Origin: Pantoea latae
GTDB taxonomy: Bacteria > Pseudomonadota > Gammaproteobacteria > Enterobacterales > Enterobacteriaceae
Assembly: GCF_002077695.1 (NCBI RefSeq)
Contig: NZ_MWUE01000033.1
Coordinates: 307,072 to 371,071 of the forward strand
DNA length: 64,000 nt
Direction of reading: 5' to 3'
A model generated the notes under the pieces. It saw only the letters and a list, made by a program, of their open reading frames with translations. It did no database searches and was not told the DNA's origin. Shown in pieces: positions 42,126 through 50,969 of this stretch (its first letter is position 1; each line of letters begins with the position of its first letter). Position numbers and translations under genes: made by a program.

Positions 42126-43169
42126 ATGAGCACCAGTGCTTACAGCTTAGACGACAAGGGAAACAAAGTGAACGTAAAGCCAGATTTCAGAATTGGTTTT
42201 ATTTTGATGAACAAGTTCACCCTACATCCCGTTGCTGAGCTTATCGATCCGATACGCTTCGCCGCTGATACTGAATATGAAAGTCGGCAAATTTTTTGCC
42301 AGTGGGAGTGGATGACGTGGAACAACCAGCCGGTCATCTCCAGCTGTGGGCTCTCGATCACGCCCACTTCCCTGTTAAATCTGGAGGCGCAGTGGGATTA
42401 CATCGTCATCGCCGGCGGGTTGCTCGAGGCCACGCTCAATCCGACCGAGGAGATGCTCAATGCCATACGCCAGCTGCACGCGCGGCAAATTCCCATTATC
42501 ACGCTCGACAGCAGCTCCTTTGTCGTGGCGAGAGCGGGTCTGCTGGATGGAAAGCGCTGCGCCATTCACTTTACCACCCGCGATGAATTTCGCGCCAGAT
42601 TTCCGCGCGTTACGCCGGTTCTCGACCAGACCTATATCAGCGACGGCGGGATAATCTCCTGCCCTGGCGGCACCTCAATTGAGTTATCGATCGATATCAT
42701 ACGGCGACACTGCGGTGAAAAAAGCGCAGTGAAGGCGATGAAGTACATGATGACAGAGAGCGGTGAAGAGAAGCGCTCTCCTCAGGGAAGCGATCGGCTG
42801 GACAAGGCGATCAACCGCTATGAAGAGGAGGCGGTACAGCGCACCATCGACTATATGAAAGCACATCTCTCTTCCCGTGCCTCGCTGCGGGATATTACTC
42901 ATCTGATGAAAGTGCCGCTGCGCCAGCTTAATCAGGCCTTTCTGCGCAGCACAGGCGATACCGCTGCTGTGCACTGGCGTAAAATCAGGCTTTCACACGC
43001 GCGTACGCTAATGACCAATACCTCTGCCAGCATCGATGAAATCGCGATGCTGTGCGGATTCTCAAACGCTTCGCATCTGATCAGCTGGTTTCGCAAGCAC
43101 TACGGCGAGACGCCGGCCAGCTACAGAAAGCGCCGCCGTGAAGTCGAGCGGTTAAGCAAAAAAGGGTAG
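42126..43169 (+). CDS. GlxA family (DJ-1/PfpI plus AraC) transcriptional regulator
   Basis: This 347-residue protein has an N-terminal DJ-1/PfpI-like domain (about 20-210) and a C-terminal AraC DNA-binding domain (about 235-335; LSRASLRDITHLMKVPL and ASIDEIAMLCGFSNASHLISWFRKHYGETPASYRK). Relatives include GbdR and CdhR, which sense betaine, dimethylglycine or carnitine in Pseudomonas. The usual nucleophile-elbow Cys is replaced (LDSSSFVVARAGLL). ATG 42126 follows AAGG. It precedes the transporter-GbcA-GbcB-FdhA operon and is its likely activator. Confidence 0.87.
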   Translation: MSTSAYSLDDKGNKVNVKPDFRIGFILMNKFTLHPVAELIDPIRFAADTEYESRQIFCQWEWMTWNNQPVISSCGLSITPTSLLNLEAQWDYIVIAGGLLEATLNPTEEMLNAIRQLHARQIPIITLDSSSFVVARAGLLDGKRCAIHFTTRDEFRARFPRVTPVLDQTYISDGGIISCPGGTSIELSIDIIRRHCGEKSAVKAMKYMMTESGEEKRSPQGSDRLDKAINRYEEEAVQRTIDYMKAHLSSRASLRDITHLMKVPLRQLNQAFLRSTGDTAAVHWRKIRLSHARTLMTNTSASIDEIAMLCGFSNASHLISWFRKHYGETPASYRKRRREVERLSKKG

Positions 43170-43191
43170 CTATTACCCTCAATCACCTTCC

Positions 43192-43216
43192 CGGCCTGCC
43201 TGAAGCAGGCCGTTTT
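43192..43216 (+). terminator. Terminator after the GlxA-type regulator
   Basis: Stem CGGCCTGC / GCAGGCCG with loop CTGAA is followed by TTTTC. Confidence 0.75.
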
Positions 43217-43687
43217 CATTAAAGCGATACATTGCCCACAGCCATCATCAGGTAATACCAACCTTCTGTTATTAAAAGATAAGATAAAAGTATTACGGTA
43301 TATGCAATGTATACACGGGTAAAACTTTGCTGTATTTCACAAATCTATCACAATGTATCAGGTTATGAGAAATGGCCTAACTACCTATTAACTAAAAGAA
43401 AAAATTCATACCCCTGCGATAACCTGTGATTTTTGTAGATTTTCATGTTATTGGGCGGTTAACGCAATGTTGTCAGCTAAAAAGATTGGTGCAATTATTC
43501 CTTCACAAGAGCACGGATAAGTTTGTGATAATAATTAAACGCACAGGTGTTATCTCTCGCCGTGTTATTTTTCTCGATTTGTAAACCCGGCCTGACTTAT
43601 GTCGGGCGCATCATTCGAAGCCTATTAAATGCCGTGGTAATAACCATTGCAACATTAACCTTTGCTGACGCTATGGCAGAAGGGCTC

Positions 43688-43696
43688 TTGTCGCAA
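43688..43696 (+). promoter_or_regulatory. TTGTCGCAA motif upstream of the demethylation operon
   Basis: TTGTCGCAA occurs 52 bp before the MFS start. The same nine bases occur upstream of glyA at 57653-57661. It is a candidate site for a shared GlxA/GbdR-type activator; this is inference from recurrence. Confidence 0.4.
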
Positions 43697-43747
43697 TGTT
43701 TATTTGCACAGGCTTCGGACTTCACATGAGACTGGAGTAATAACATT

Positions 43748-45127
43748 ATGTCTAAAGTTTCCATTGAAGACGTTCCGTTAAATCGATTTCATCAAATACT
43801 CACCGTGCGTTCTGCGGGAGGATCATTCGTTGATGGCTATGTTTTAAGTATTATCGGCATCGCGATGTCAACGCTGGCGCCCGCGCTGGGGCTCGATTCA
43901 TTCTGGCAGGGAATGATTGCCGCTTCTGCGCTTATCGGTATTTTTTTCGGCGGCTTTCTTGGCGGACTGTTAACTGACCGCTTAGGGCGCCGGATATTAT
44001 ATTTTTTTGGCCCAACGTTATTTATTGTTTTCTCGCTTTTGCAGTACTGGGTGCAAAGTGGAGAAGCGCTTTTTTTCTATCGCTTTATGATTGGCGTCGC
44101 GGTGGGGATTGAATATCCCGTGGCCACCTCTTTTCTGGTGGAATTTCTGCCGAAAAAATATCGCGGACCGCGTCTGGCCGGCGTCACCATTATGTGGTTC
44201 AGCGGGGCGGCGCTGGCCTATATCGCAGGCAAAATCATCCTGCGCTTCGGCGGCGCGGATGCCTGGCGTTTAGTGATGGCCAGCGCGAGTCTTATCGGTC
44301 TGGCGCTGTTCATCGTCCGTCTTGGCACGCCTGAATCGCCGCGCTGGCTGTTGAGTAAAGGCAGGACGGCCGAAGCGGAACAGGTGATCAAAAATGTCTA
44401 TGGCCCAGGGTTCGGCCTGAAAAACCTGCCCGCCGAGGTCAACAACGGCAAGCTCTCTTTCACCAGCCTGCTGCACTCCGGCTACGGCAAGCGTATGGCC
44501 TTTATCACCCTGTTCTGGACCTGCTGCATCGTGCCGCTGTTTGCCGTTTATGCGTTCGTGCCGCGCGTGCTGGAGGCGCTGCATGTACAGGGCGAATGGG
44601 CCTCCTTCGGTTCGATCGCCATTACGCTACTGTTTGTCATCGGCTGCGTGGTGGGCACGCGCCTGATCAATTCCCTGGGTCGCCGTAGCCTGCTTATTCA
44701 TAGTTTTTTATGGTCAAGCCTGGCGCTGCTGATGCTGGGATGGCAGCACAACGCCTGATCGCTGGTGATCCTCGTTTTCTTTGGCGCCTATGCCTTGTTT
44801 ATCGGGGGTGCTCAGGTGCTGACGCTGGTCTATCCCAACGAGATCTTTCCAACGGAAATTCGCGCCGGCGCGGTGGGTTTCGGCACATCGGTGTCTCGTA
44901 TCGGCGCGGCGGTGGGCACCTGGCTGGTGCCGGTAGCACTACAGAATCTCGGTATTGACGTCACTATGTATATTGCGGCGGCCATTACGCTAGTCGGTCT
45001 GATCGTTTCCTGGCTGATGGCGCCGGAAACCAACCAGATGGATCTTAATGATGCTGCCTCTCTGGATAATCTCCCCCCTGCTTTCGAAAGTGACAATGTC
45101 CAGACGGTGATGGATGAAAGAACCTGA
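43748..45127 (+). pseudogene. MFS transporter interrupted by an in-frame TGA
   Basis: A single continuous frame encodes a 459-codon major facilitator superfamily permease of the sugar/metabolite:H+ symporter type, but codon 337 (44756-44758) is TGA. The first part has the motif DRLGRRILYF after helix 2, the helix 4-5 region and PESPRWLLSKGR. The part after the stop (helices about 10-12; YPNEIFPTEIRAGAVGFG, the expected C-terminal motif) remains fully conserved in frame. So the gene was recently broken, or the TGA is read through, or the base is a sequencing error. It leads the operon with gbcA, so it would import the quaternary amine. GGAG lies about 11 bases before the ATG. Confidence 0.8.
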
Positions 45128-45180
45128 ACCCTGACTATTTCCACAGTAAATAATTAAGTCCCTGCAACAGGAGTAATATT

Positions 45181-46386
45181 GTGAGCACAACTAACACCCG
45201 TGATTACGTTGAATCGCGTCAGCCGCGGCATGCCCTTACGCGAGAGCTTTACTGCGATGAGCAGGTATATAAAGATGACCTCAAACATATCTGGTACCGC
45301 GAATGGATATTTGCCGGCCACACCTTTGAAATTGAGAAGCCGGGAAGCTATTTTACCCTGCAAATTGGCGATTATCCCATTGTGGTGGTGCGCGGCAATG
45401 ATAACAACGTTCGCGCTTTTCATAACGCCTGTCGCCATCGCGGCTCAAAGGTCTGTCAGCATGAAAAAGGCAAGTCGGCAAAGCTGGTTTGCCCTTATCA
45501 TCGCTGGACCTTTGGTCTCGATGGTAAATTACTCTATGCCGGAAACATGGGGCCGGAGTTTGAAACTGAAAAACACGGTTTAATTAGCGCGCACTGCCAG
45601 ATTGTTGAAACCTATATATATGTCTGTGTGGCTGAAACTGCCCCTGACTTTTCAGCGTTTAGCGCCGCTGTAACGCCCTTTATTCAGCCTCACTACCTGC
45701 ATAACTGCAAAGTGGCGTTTGAATCCCATCTGGTTGAAAAAGGCAACTGGAAACTGGTATTTGAAAACAACCGTGAATGTTTTCACTGTGATGGCGCTCA
45801 TCCTGAGCTGATGAACTCCTTTGTTGAGAACCTCTCTGTTGCGGGCGTCGGCGGTGATGAAAATCCTGAGGTCACCGCGTTCTGGGACCGCTGCGAGCAG
45901 GCTGGACTGCCGAGCCGGCTGGTCATGGATGAAGGCGGGCAGTATCGCATGACGCGTATTCCTCTCGCGGAGAAAGCCATCAGTTATACCATGGATGGAC
46001 AGCCAGCGGTTAATCGCCGACTGGATGAGAGCGGCCTTCATGATATCGGCGCCTTACTCTACTTTAATTATCCATCCACCTGGAATCATTTTCTCGGCGA
46101 CCATGCACTGAGTTTCCGTATATTACCGCTTGGCCCCAATGAAACTCTGGTGACCACTAAATGGCTGGTCCACAAAGATGCTCAGGAAAATATCGATTAC
46201 GATCTGGATAAATTAACCAAAGTCTGGTTAGCCACAAATAGCCAGGATCGCGATCTGGTTGAAGGCACTCAGGCGGGCGTCCTGTCACCTGCGTATACAC
46301 CCGGTCCTTTTTCAAGCGTCGCTGAAAACGGCGTGTGCCAGTTTGACGACTGGTACTGCGAAGTCATGAAGCGCAGGATTATTTAA
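45181..46386 (+). CDS. gbcA: Rieske oxygenase, GbcA-like quaternary amine demethylase
   Basis: This 401-residue terminal oxygenase has Rieske [2Fe-2S] ligands Cys84/His86 (ACRHRG) and Cys104/His107 (CPYHRW), and the mononuclear iron site NNRECFHCDGAH with His202 and His207. Patterns such as KLVCPYHRWTFGLDG and NWKLVFENN match GbcA and stachydrine demethylase more than carnitine oxygenase CntA/YeaW. Expected reaction: glycine betaine + O2 + NAD(P)H to dimethylglycine + formaldehyde. It uses electrons from the following reductase (6-bp gap). The formaldehyde dehydrogenase in the same operon supports demethylation. The exact substrate (betaine, proline betaine, other) is inferred. Confidence 0.82.
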   Translation: MSTTNTRDYVESRQPRHALTRELYCDEQVYKDDLKHIWYREWIFAGHTFEIEKPGSYFTLQIGDYPIVVVRGNDNNVRAFHNACRHRGSKVCQHEKGKSAKLVCPYHRWTFGLDGKLLYAGNMGPEFETEKHGLISAHCQIVETYIYVCVAETAPDFSAFSAAVTPFIQPHYLHNCKVAFESHLVEKGNWKLVFENNRECFHCDGAHPELMNSFVENLSVAGVGGDENPEVTAFWDRCEQAGLPSRLVMDEGGQYRMTRIPLAEKAISYTMDGQPAVNRRLDESGLHDIGALLYFNYPSTWNHFLGDHALSFRILPLGPNETLVTTKWLVHKDAQENIDYDLDKLTKVWLATNSQDRDLVEGTQAGVLSPAYTPGPFSSVAENGVCQFDDWYCEVMKRRII

Positions 46387-46392
46387 GTTTCA

Positions 46393-47523
46393 GTGAAACA
46401 TACAGGTGTGGATATGCAAAACGTAATGGGTTCGGAATATTTTAATCCTGTTAATACGCAAACCTGGGCGAATGGCCGCCATCAGGTTCGCTGCCTTAAA
46501 GTGATTCAGGAAACGCACGATGTCAAAACGTTCTGCTTCGGTATGCAGCAGCCAGTGCTTTTCTTCTTTAAGCCGGGACAGTTTGTCACGCTGGAGCTCG
46601 CTATCGATAACGAGCAGGTGATGCGCTCTTACACGATATCCAGCGCGCCCTCTATTCCCTACAGTTTTTCCATTACGGTAAAGCGCGTGCCGGGCGGCAA
46701 GGTTTCAAACTGGCTGCACGATAACCTGAATGCGGGCGACTCGCTGACGGTGCACGGTCCCGTCGGTCAGTTCAACTGCTCTGACTTTCCGGCAGAGAAA
46801 GTGCTGCTGCTCTCTGGCGGCGTTGGCATTACGCCGGTGATGTCGATGGCGCGCTGGTTTTTCAATACCAACTCCGACGTGGACATGGCGTTCGTGCACA
46901 GCGCGCGCTCGCCGGAGGACATCATCTATCGCGCCGAACTCGATTACATGTCTACGCGCATCGACAACTTCAGGCTGCACGTTATCTGCGAGCGCATACC
47001 TGTCGGTCAGGCCTGGAGCGGCTACCGCGGCTACCTGAACCGCGAGCTGCTTCAGCTGATCGCCCCGGACTTTATCGAGCGTGAAATATTCTGCTGTGGG
47101 CCCGCCGTCTATATGCGTGCGGTGCGCGAGTTTCTGCAGAACGCAGATTTCGACATGTCGCGCTATCACGAAGAATCGTTCGGCGGCGACATCGTTAATA
47201 AAGAGGCAGTGGCGGAAAGCCTGGCGGCGGAAACGGCCGCCGCGCCGCCGGAGAGCAGTGAGCTGTTGGCTGTCCATTTCCGCACCTCCAACAAGACAAT
47301 TATGGTTGCGCCGGGCACCACGCTCAATGAGGCAGCCGCCAGTGCCAGTCTGAAAATCCCTAAAGCCTGCGGGATGGGGATCTGCGGCACCTGCAAGGTG
47401 CGGGTGCTGGATGGGCAAACTGAAATGAATCACAACGGCGGCATTGATGAAGAAGAGATAGCGGAAGGCTATGTGCTCAGCTGCTGCGCACAAATCCAGA
47501 GTAACCTGGATGTGGAATATTGA
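46393..47523 (+). CDS. gbcB: GbcB-like ferredoxin reductase with C-terminal 2Fe-2S domain
   Basis: This 376-residue reductase has FAD binding at RSYTISS (about 78-84), NAD(P) binding at LLSGGVGITPVMSM (about 137-150), the terminal-reductase CCGPAVYM, an Ala/Glu linker (about 275-292), and a plant-type ferredoxin domain with CGMGICGTC plus a fourth Cys in VLSCC. It passes electrons from NAD(P)H to the Rieske oxygenase, as GbcB does for GbcA. The start is GTG 46393 or ATG 46414; the latter has AGGTG upstream and may be the true one. Confidence 0.85.
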   Translation: MKHTGVDMQNVMGSEYFNPVNTQTWANGRHQVRCLKVIQETHDVKTFCFGMQQPVLFFFKPGQFVTLELAIDNEQVMRSYTISSAPSIPYSFSITVKRVPGGKVSNWLHDNLNAGDSLTVHGPVGQFNCSDFPAEKVLLLSGGVGITPVMSMARWFFNTNSDVDMAFVHSARSPEDIIYRAELDYMSTRIDNFRLHVICERIPVGQAWSGYRGYLNRELLQLIAPDFIEREIFCCGPAVYMRAVREFLQNADFDMSRYHEESFGGDIVNKEAVAESLAAETAAAPPESSELLAVHFRTSNKTIMVAPGTTLNEAAASASLKIPKACGMGICGTCKVRVLDGQTEMNHNGGIDEEEIAEGYVLSCCAQIQSNLDVEY

Positions 47524-47588
47524 TCGCCTGTTTTCAGGCACCGGTCATCAACGACAGCCTTACCCGAGTAGGGCATTAAGGAGATAAG

Positions 47589-48776
47589 ATGGGAACGCAA
47601 TCAAATCGCGGCGTGGTTTATCAGGGCCCTGGCAAAGTAGTCGTGCAGGATATTGCCGATCCGCACTTTACCAGCCCAGCCGGTAAGAAAATTGAACACG
47701 CCGTAATTCTGAAGGTGATATCAACTAATATCTGCGGCTCCGATCAGCATATGGTGCGCGGCCGAACCACCGCGCCCGCTGGCATGGTGCTGGGCCATGA
47801 AATCACCGGTGAGGTGATTGAAAAGGGCGGTGATGTCGAGATGCTGGAAATTGGCGATATCGTGTCGGTGCCGTTCAACGTGGCCTGCGGACGCTGTCGC
47901 TGCTGCCGTGAACTCGACACGGGCGTTTGCCTCACCGTCAATCCCTCGCGCGCCGGGGGCGCCTATGGCTATGTCGATATGGGTGGCTGGGTGGGCGGTC
48001 AGGCCCGCTACGTGATGATCCCCTACGCCGATTTCAACCTGCTAAAATTCCCGGACCGCGAGCAGGCGCTGGAAAAAATCAAAGACCTCACCATGCTGTC
48101 CGATATTCTGCCGACCGGTTTTCACGGCGCGATCACGGCAGGGGTGGGCGTCGGCTCCACGACCTATGTTGCGGGCGCCGGCCCGGTGGGCCTGGCGGCG
48201 GCGGCTTCCGCGCAAATTCTGGGCGCGGCGGTGGTGATGGTCGGCGATTTTAATCAGGAGCGCCTGGCGCATGCGGCGAAAATGGGCTTTGTGCCTGTGG
48301 ATCTCAACAAACACGACCGACTCGGCGAGATGGTTGAACAGATTGTGGGGGTGCCGGAGGTCGATTCAGCCATTGATGCGGTAGGATTTGAAGCGCGCGG
48401 CCACTCAGGCAAAGAGCAGCCCGCGATTGTGCTTAACCAGATGATGGATATCACCCGCGTGGCGGGAAAAATTGGCATTCCGGGCCTCTACGTCACCGAA
48501 GACCCAGGCGCCCATGAAAAATCGGCGCAGCAGGGAGCACTGAGCCTTAAGTTTGGCCTGGGATGGTCGAAGGCGCAGTCTTTCCATACCGGACAGACGC
48601 CGGTGTTGCGCTATAACCGTCAGTTGATGAACGCCATCCTCTTCGACCGCTTGCCCATAGCCAGGATCGTTAACGCGCAGGTGATCCCGCTGGAAGAGGC
48701 CGCTCAGGGTTACGCGCAGTTCGATGCCGGCGTTGCGGCGAAGTACATTCTGGATCCTCACGGCATGCTCAGGTAA
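47589..48776 (+). CDS. fdhA: Glutathione-independent formaldehyde dehydrogenase
   Basis: This 395-residue zinc-dependent, NAD-bound dehydrogenase is nearly the length of Pseudomonas putida FdhA (398). The catalytic zinc region NICGSDQH has Cys49; His70/Glu71 are in LGHE; structural zinc cysteines are at 100, 103, 106 and 114 (CGRCRCC..C); the Rossmann motif is GAGPVGLAAA. It oxidises formaldehyde to formate without added glutathione. Its position behind the Rieske demethylase points to detoxification of the formaldehyde released by betaine and sarcosine demethylation. AAGGAG precedes the ATG. Confidence 0.9.
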   Translation: MGTQSNRGVVYQGPGKVVVQDIADPHFTSPAGKKIEHAVILKVISTNICGSDQHMVRGRTTAPAGMVLGHEITGEVIEKGGDVEMLEIGDIVSVPFNVACGRCRCCRELDTGVCLTVNPSRAGGAYGYVDMGGWVGGQARYVMIPYADFNLLKFPDREQALEKIKDLTMLSDILPTGFHGAITAGVGVGSTTYVAGAGPVGLAAAASAQILGAAVVMVGDFNQERLAHAAKMGFVPVDLNKHDRLGEMVEQIVGVPEVDSAIDAVGFEARGHSGKEQPAIVLNQMMDITRVAGKIGIPGLYVTEDPGAHEKSAQQGALSLKFGLGWSKAQSFHTGQTPVLRYNRQLMNAILFDRLPIARIVNAQVIPLEEAAQGYAQFDAGVAAKYILDPHGMLR

Positions 48777-48781
48777 GAAAA

Positions 48782-48813
48782 AAATGTTCATCGATGCAAG
48801 CCGGTGAACATTT
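48782..48813 (+). terminator. Candidate terminator after fdhA
   Basis: AAATGTTCA and TGAACATTT form a perfect 9-bp inverted repeat with a 14-base loop, 6 bp after the fdhA stop, followed by TACTTGTTTT. The large loop and imperfect T run make it a moderate candidate. Confidence 0.5.
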
Positions 48814-49205
48814 TACTTGTTTTATCGAGAACGAAGAGCAGCCAGGTAAAGCTAAATCTGCTTCAAAGCCTCAGGCGCAGCCGTAAAACCAGGCTAATCT
48901 GGCGCAGGGCGCAGAGTATTTTACCTGGCGCCGCCTTAATCAATAACCATTGTGGCACTGCATTGTTTTTTTACGCTCAACTCTCCCCAGTCATATCCTT
49001 TCCCTCAGGCTTTAAAAATCAACCTTTCCTGATTTAAGCTGCGCGCATAATAACCTATCGGCGTACCTTGCATGGTTTGTGTTAAAAATGACACAGTGCT
49101 TAAATGATATTTCAAATTGATTTGAAATATATTTATATATCAATACTAACACTCAAAAAAAGTAAAAATGTTATTTATCAGATGGTTATGAATTGTATTT
49201 TAAAT

Positions 49206-49224
49206 GATAATGATTTTCATAATC
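49206..49224. promoter_or_regulatory. Fur box upstream of the esterase
   Basis: GATAATGATTTTCATAATC matches the 19-bp Fur consensus at 16 positions and is itself near-palindromic. It lies about 245 bp before the esterase start, implying a long leader or a promoter well upstream. Confidence 0.8.
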
Positions 49225-49469
49225 AATTGATAAATTATGTCGTTCTGCTATTGTACTGCTCAAAAGATGCCAGGTCGTTATTGACGCACTGTTCGTTAAT
49301 TTGTTACGCGGCTTTATTAAAAGCAAGTGGAAGAAAATATGCCGGTGGGTGAATCTAAACCAGACATAACCCCAAAGTTGCCTGGCAGGATGTTTGATAT
49401 TATTTCTGGCAGACAAGCAGTTTAAATATTAAGTGACGTTTTAACTATACAAGGTGAGTAGAGTTTCAC

Positions 49470-50762
49470 ATGAAAAAAAAAGTATTTCACGGTGTCGCCT
49501 TACGGGCGCTTGCAGTTATCTGCTCAACAATCATCACCCATCAGGCCATTGCTGATTTACCGCAGCCAGCCAATGATCCCCATGCTCAGATGCATGACGG
49601 CGGCAAGGGCGGAAAACATCAATGGGCGCCGCCGCCGAAACCTTTCGAAGTGTTACCCGATAACAGAGTCGTTTTCACTATTCGCGCGCCGCAGGCATCT
49701 AAAGTTGAGGTTCAGGGCGGATGGCCTGGCGGCATCCAGGGTGACAGCCGTGTTGAACTCACCAAAGGTGAAGACGGCACCTGGAGCACGACCGTAGGAC
49801 CTCTGGCCTCTGACATCTGGCATTATCAGTTTATTGTTGACGGTGTAAAAGCCATGCCGGAATTTGGCCGCAAGTCACCGCAAACCGGCCTGGCAACGGA
49901 TGAGTTTGCTGTTCCCGGCGCAAATGCCAATGATTTTACCGCGCAATCCGCCGCCAGAGGCAGCGTAACCTATACCTCTGTACCCTTCATGGATAGTCAG
50001 AAGCGCTTTACCGTCTATACACCGCCGGGCTATTTTCAGTCGGACGCGCGTTACCCGGTGCTGTATCTGACAATGGGCGGCGCGCATGACGGCTCACGCG
50101 CCAATGAAGACGCGTTCGTCTTTAACCTGCTCGACAATATGATTGCCGATAAGCGCATCAAACCGATGATCGTGGTTATTCTCGATCCTGATGCGCCGGG
50201 CGGCAGCTCGATGGGTAATTCCAGCTTCCACGGCGGCGGCAATCAGACCTCCGAAAAATATGTCGAGGCAGCCCAGGCTATCGTTGATAATGTTGTTCCG
50301 TTCGTGGATAAGTCTTTCCGCACGCAGGCCGATCGCGAGCATCGCGCCATTGGCGGCTTCTCATCGCCAGGCGCACAGGGCTTTATGGCGGGCGCGCGTA
50401 ACCCAGACCTCTTCGCCTCAATCGGCACCTTCAGCGGAGGCTTCCCGACATGGCCCGGCGTCGGCATGCAGATTGAAAGCAAACTCCACTATCCGCGTTA
50501 TACCGGGCCCGATCTCAACCGGGTGCCTGATATGAAAAAGCTGGGTGCCTATATTCCGCAGCTTAATGCTCATGCGAATATGAAACTGGTATTTATGAGC
50601 GTAGGCAGTGACGAACCGCTGATTCAGACCTTTGAGCTGATGAAAAACTTCCTGAATGAACGCGGTGTAAAATACCACGCTATTGTTGAGCAAGGTGAAA
50701 TTCACGATTCTCGCAATATCCGGGTCTCGTTACGCAATTTCTTACCGCTCCTGTTTAAATAA
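49470..50762 (+). CDS. Periplasmic esterase, candidate siderophore esterase (PfeE/IroE-like)
   Basis: This 430-residue secreted protein has a signal peptide (about 1-28, ending AIA), an N-terminal CBM48/E-set-like domain (about 60-130; VVFTIRAPQASKVEVQG) and an esterase D alpha/beta-hydrolase domain (about 170-430). The nucleophile elbow reads GGFSSPG (Ser298), with Pro where the usual GxSxG has Gly; a C-terminal His lies in EIHDSRN. The Fur box and the CirA-like receptor downstream suggest hydrolysis of a catecholate siderophore in the periplasm, as PfeE does for enterobactin. Substrate is inferred. The ATG follows AAGGTGAGTAG. Confidence 0.78.
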   Translation: MKKKVFHGVALRALAVICSTIITHQAIADLPQPANDPHAQMHDGGKGGKHQWAPPPKPFEVLPDNRVVFTIRAPQASKVEVQGGWPGGIQGDSRVELTKGEDGTWSTTVGPLASDIWHYQFIVDGVKAMPEFGRKSPQTGLATDEFAVPGANANDFTAQSAARGSVTYTSVPFMDSQKRFTVYTPPGYFQSDARYPVLYLTMGGAHDGSRANEDAFVFNLLDNMIADKRIKPMIVVILDPDAPGGSSMGNSSFHGGGNQTSEKYVEAAQAIVDNVVPFVDKSFRTQADREHRAIGGFSSPGAQGFMAGARNPDLFASIGTFSGGFPTWPGVGMQIESKLHYPRYTGPDLNRVPDMKKLGAYIPQLNAHANMKLVFMSVGSDEPLIQTFELMKNFLNERGVKYHAIVEQGEIHDSRNIRVSLRNFLPLLFK

Positions 50763-50843
50763 TCGCTTTATTGATCCGGTATTGATAGTGATAAAGAGTG
50801 AGTATCAAAGAGAAGCCTGACAAACTAACGTTGTTATAAAAAA

Positions 50844-50871
50844 TATCAGGCCTGCCCATTCAGGCCTGATA
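50844..50871. terminator. Hairpin between esterase and receptor genes
   Basis: TATCAGGCCTG / CAGGCCTGATA is a perfect 11-bp stem with a 6-base loop. Six A precede it and no T tract follows on the plus strand, so it would work best on the minus strand; on the plus strand it may only attenuate. Confidence 0.5.
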
Positions 50872-50897
50872 ATAATGCCCCATCATTTTATACCGTT

Positions 50898-50916
50898 CGC
50901 AATGATAAGCATTGTT
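50898..50916. promoter_or_regulatory. Fur box upstream of the CirA-like receptor
   Basis: CGCAATGATAAGCATTGTT keeps AATGATAA and CATT of the Fur consensus, about 13 of 19 positions. It lies about 54 bp before the receptor start. Confidence 0.65.
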
Positions 50917-50969
50917 TGGTTATCTATCCGTAATCTGAATGCTTTTAATTAGAAGACGAGAACAACTAA

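Larger units (their letters stand above)
43170..43747. other. Intergenic region before the MFS transporter
   Basis: This 578-bp spacer contains a terminator for the regulator gene (43192-43216), an AT-rich middle, and TTGTCGCAA at 43688-43696, 52 bp before the transporter start. A 60-codon ORF at 43547-43729 has no ribosome site and is not called. Confidence 0.5.
48777..49469. other. Long AT-rich intergenic region
   Basis: This 693-bp spacer marks the junction between the demethylation operon and the iron island. It contains the hairpin at 48782-48813 and a strong Fur box at 49206-49224. The ORF 49104-49352 runs through the Fur box, has no ribosome site and is not called. Confidence 0.55.

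Noticed and set aside
43547..43729. 60-codon ORF upstream of the MFS gene
   Set aside because: No ribosome site, overlaps the promoter and TTGTCGCAA motif; most likely untranslated leader.
44756..44758. Selenocysteine at the in-frame TGA of the MFS transporter
   Set aside because: No obvious stem-loop of the bacterial SECIS type follows at the right distance, and MFS transporters are not selenoproteins.
49104..49352. 82-codon ORF between fdhA and the esterase
   Set aside because: It reads through the strong Fur box, is AT-rich and has no ribosome site or homology.
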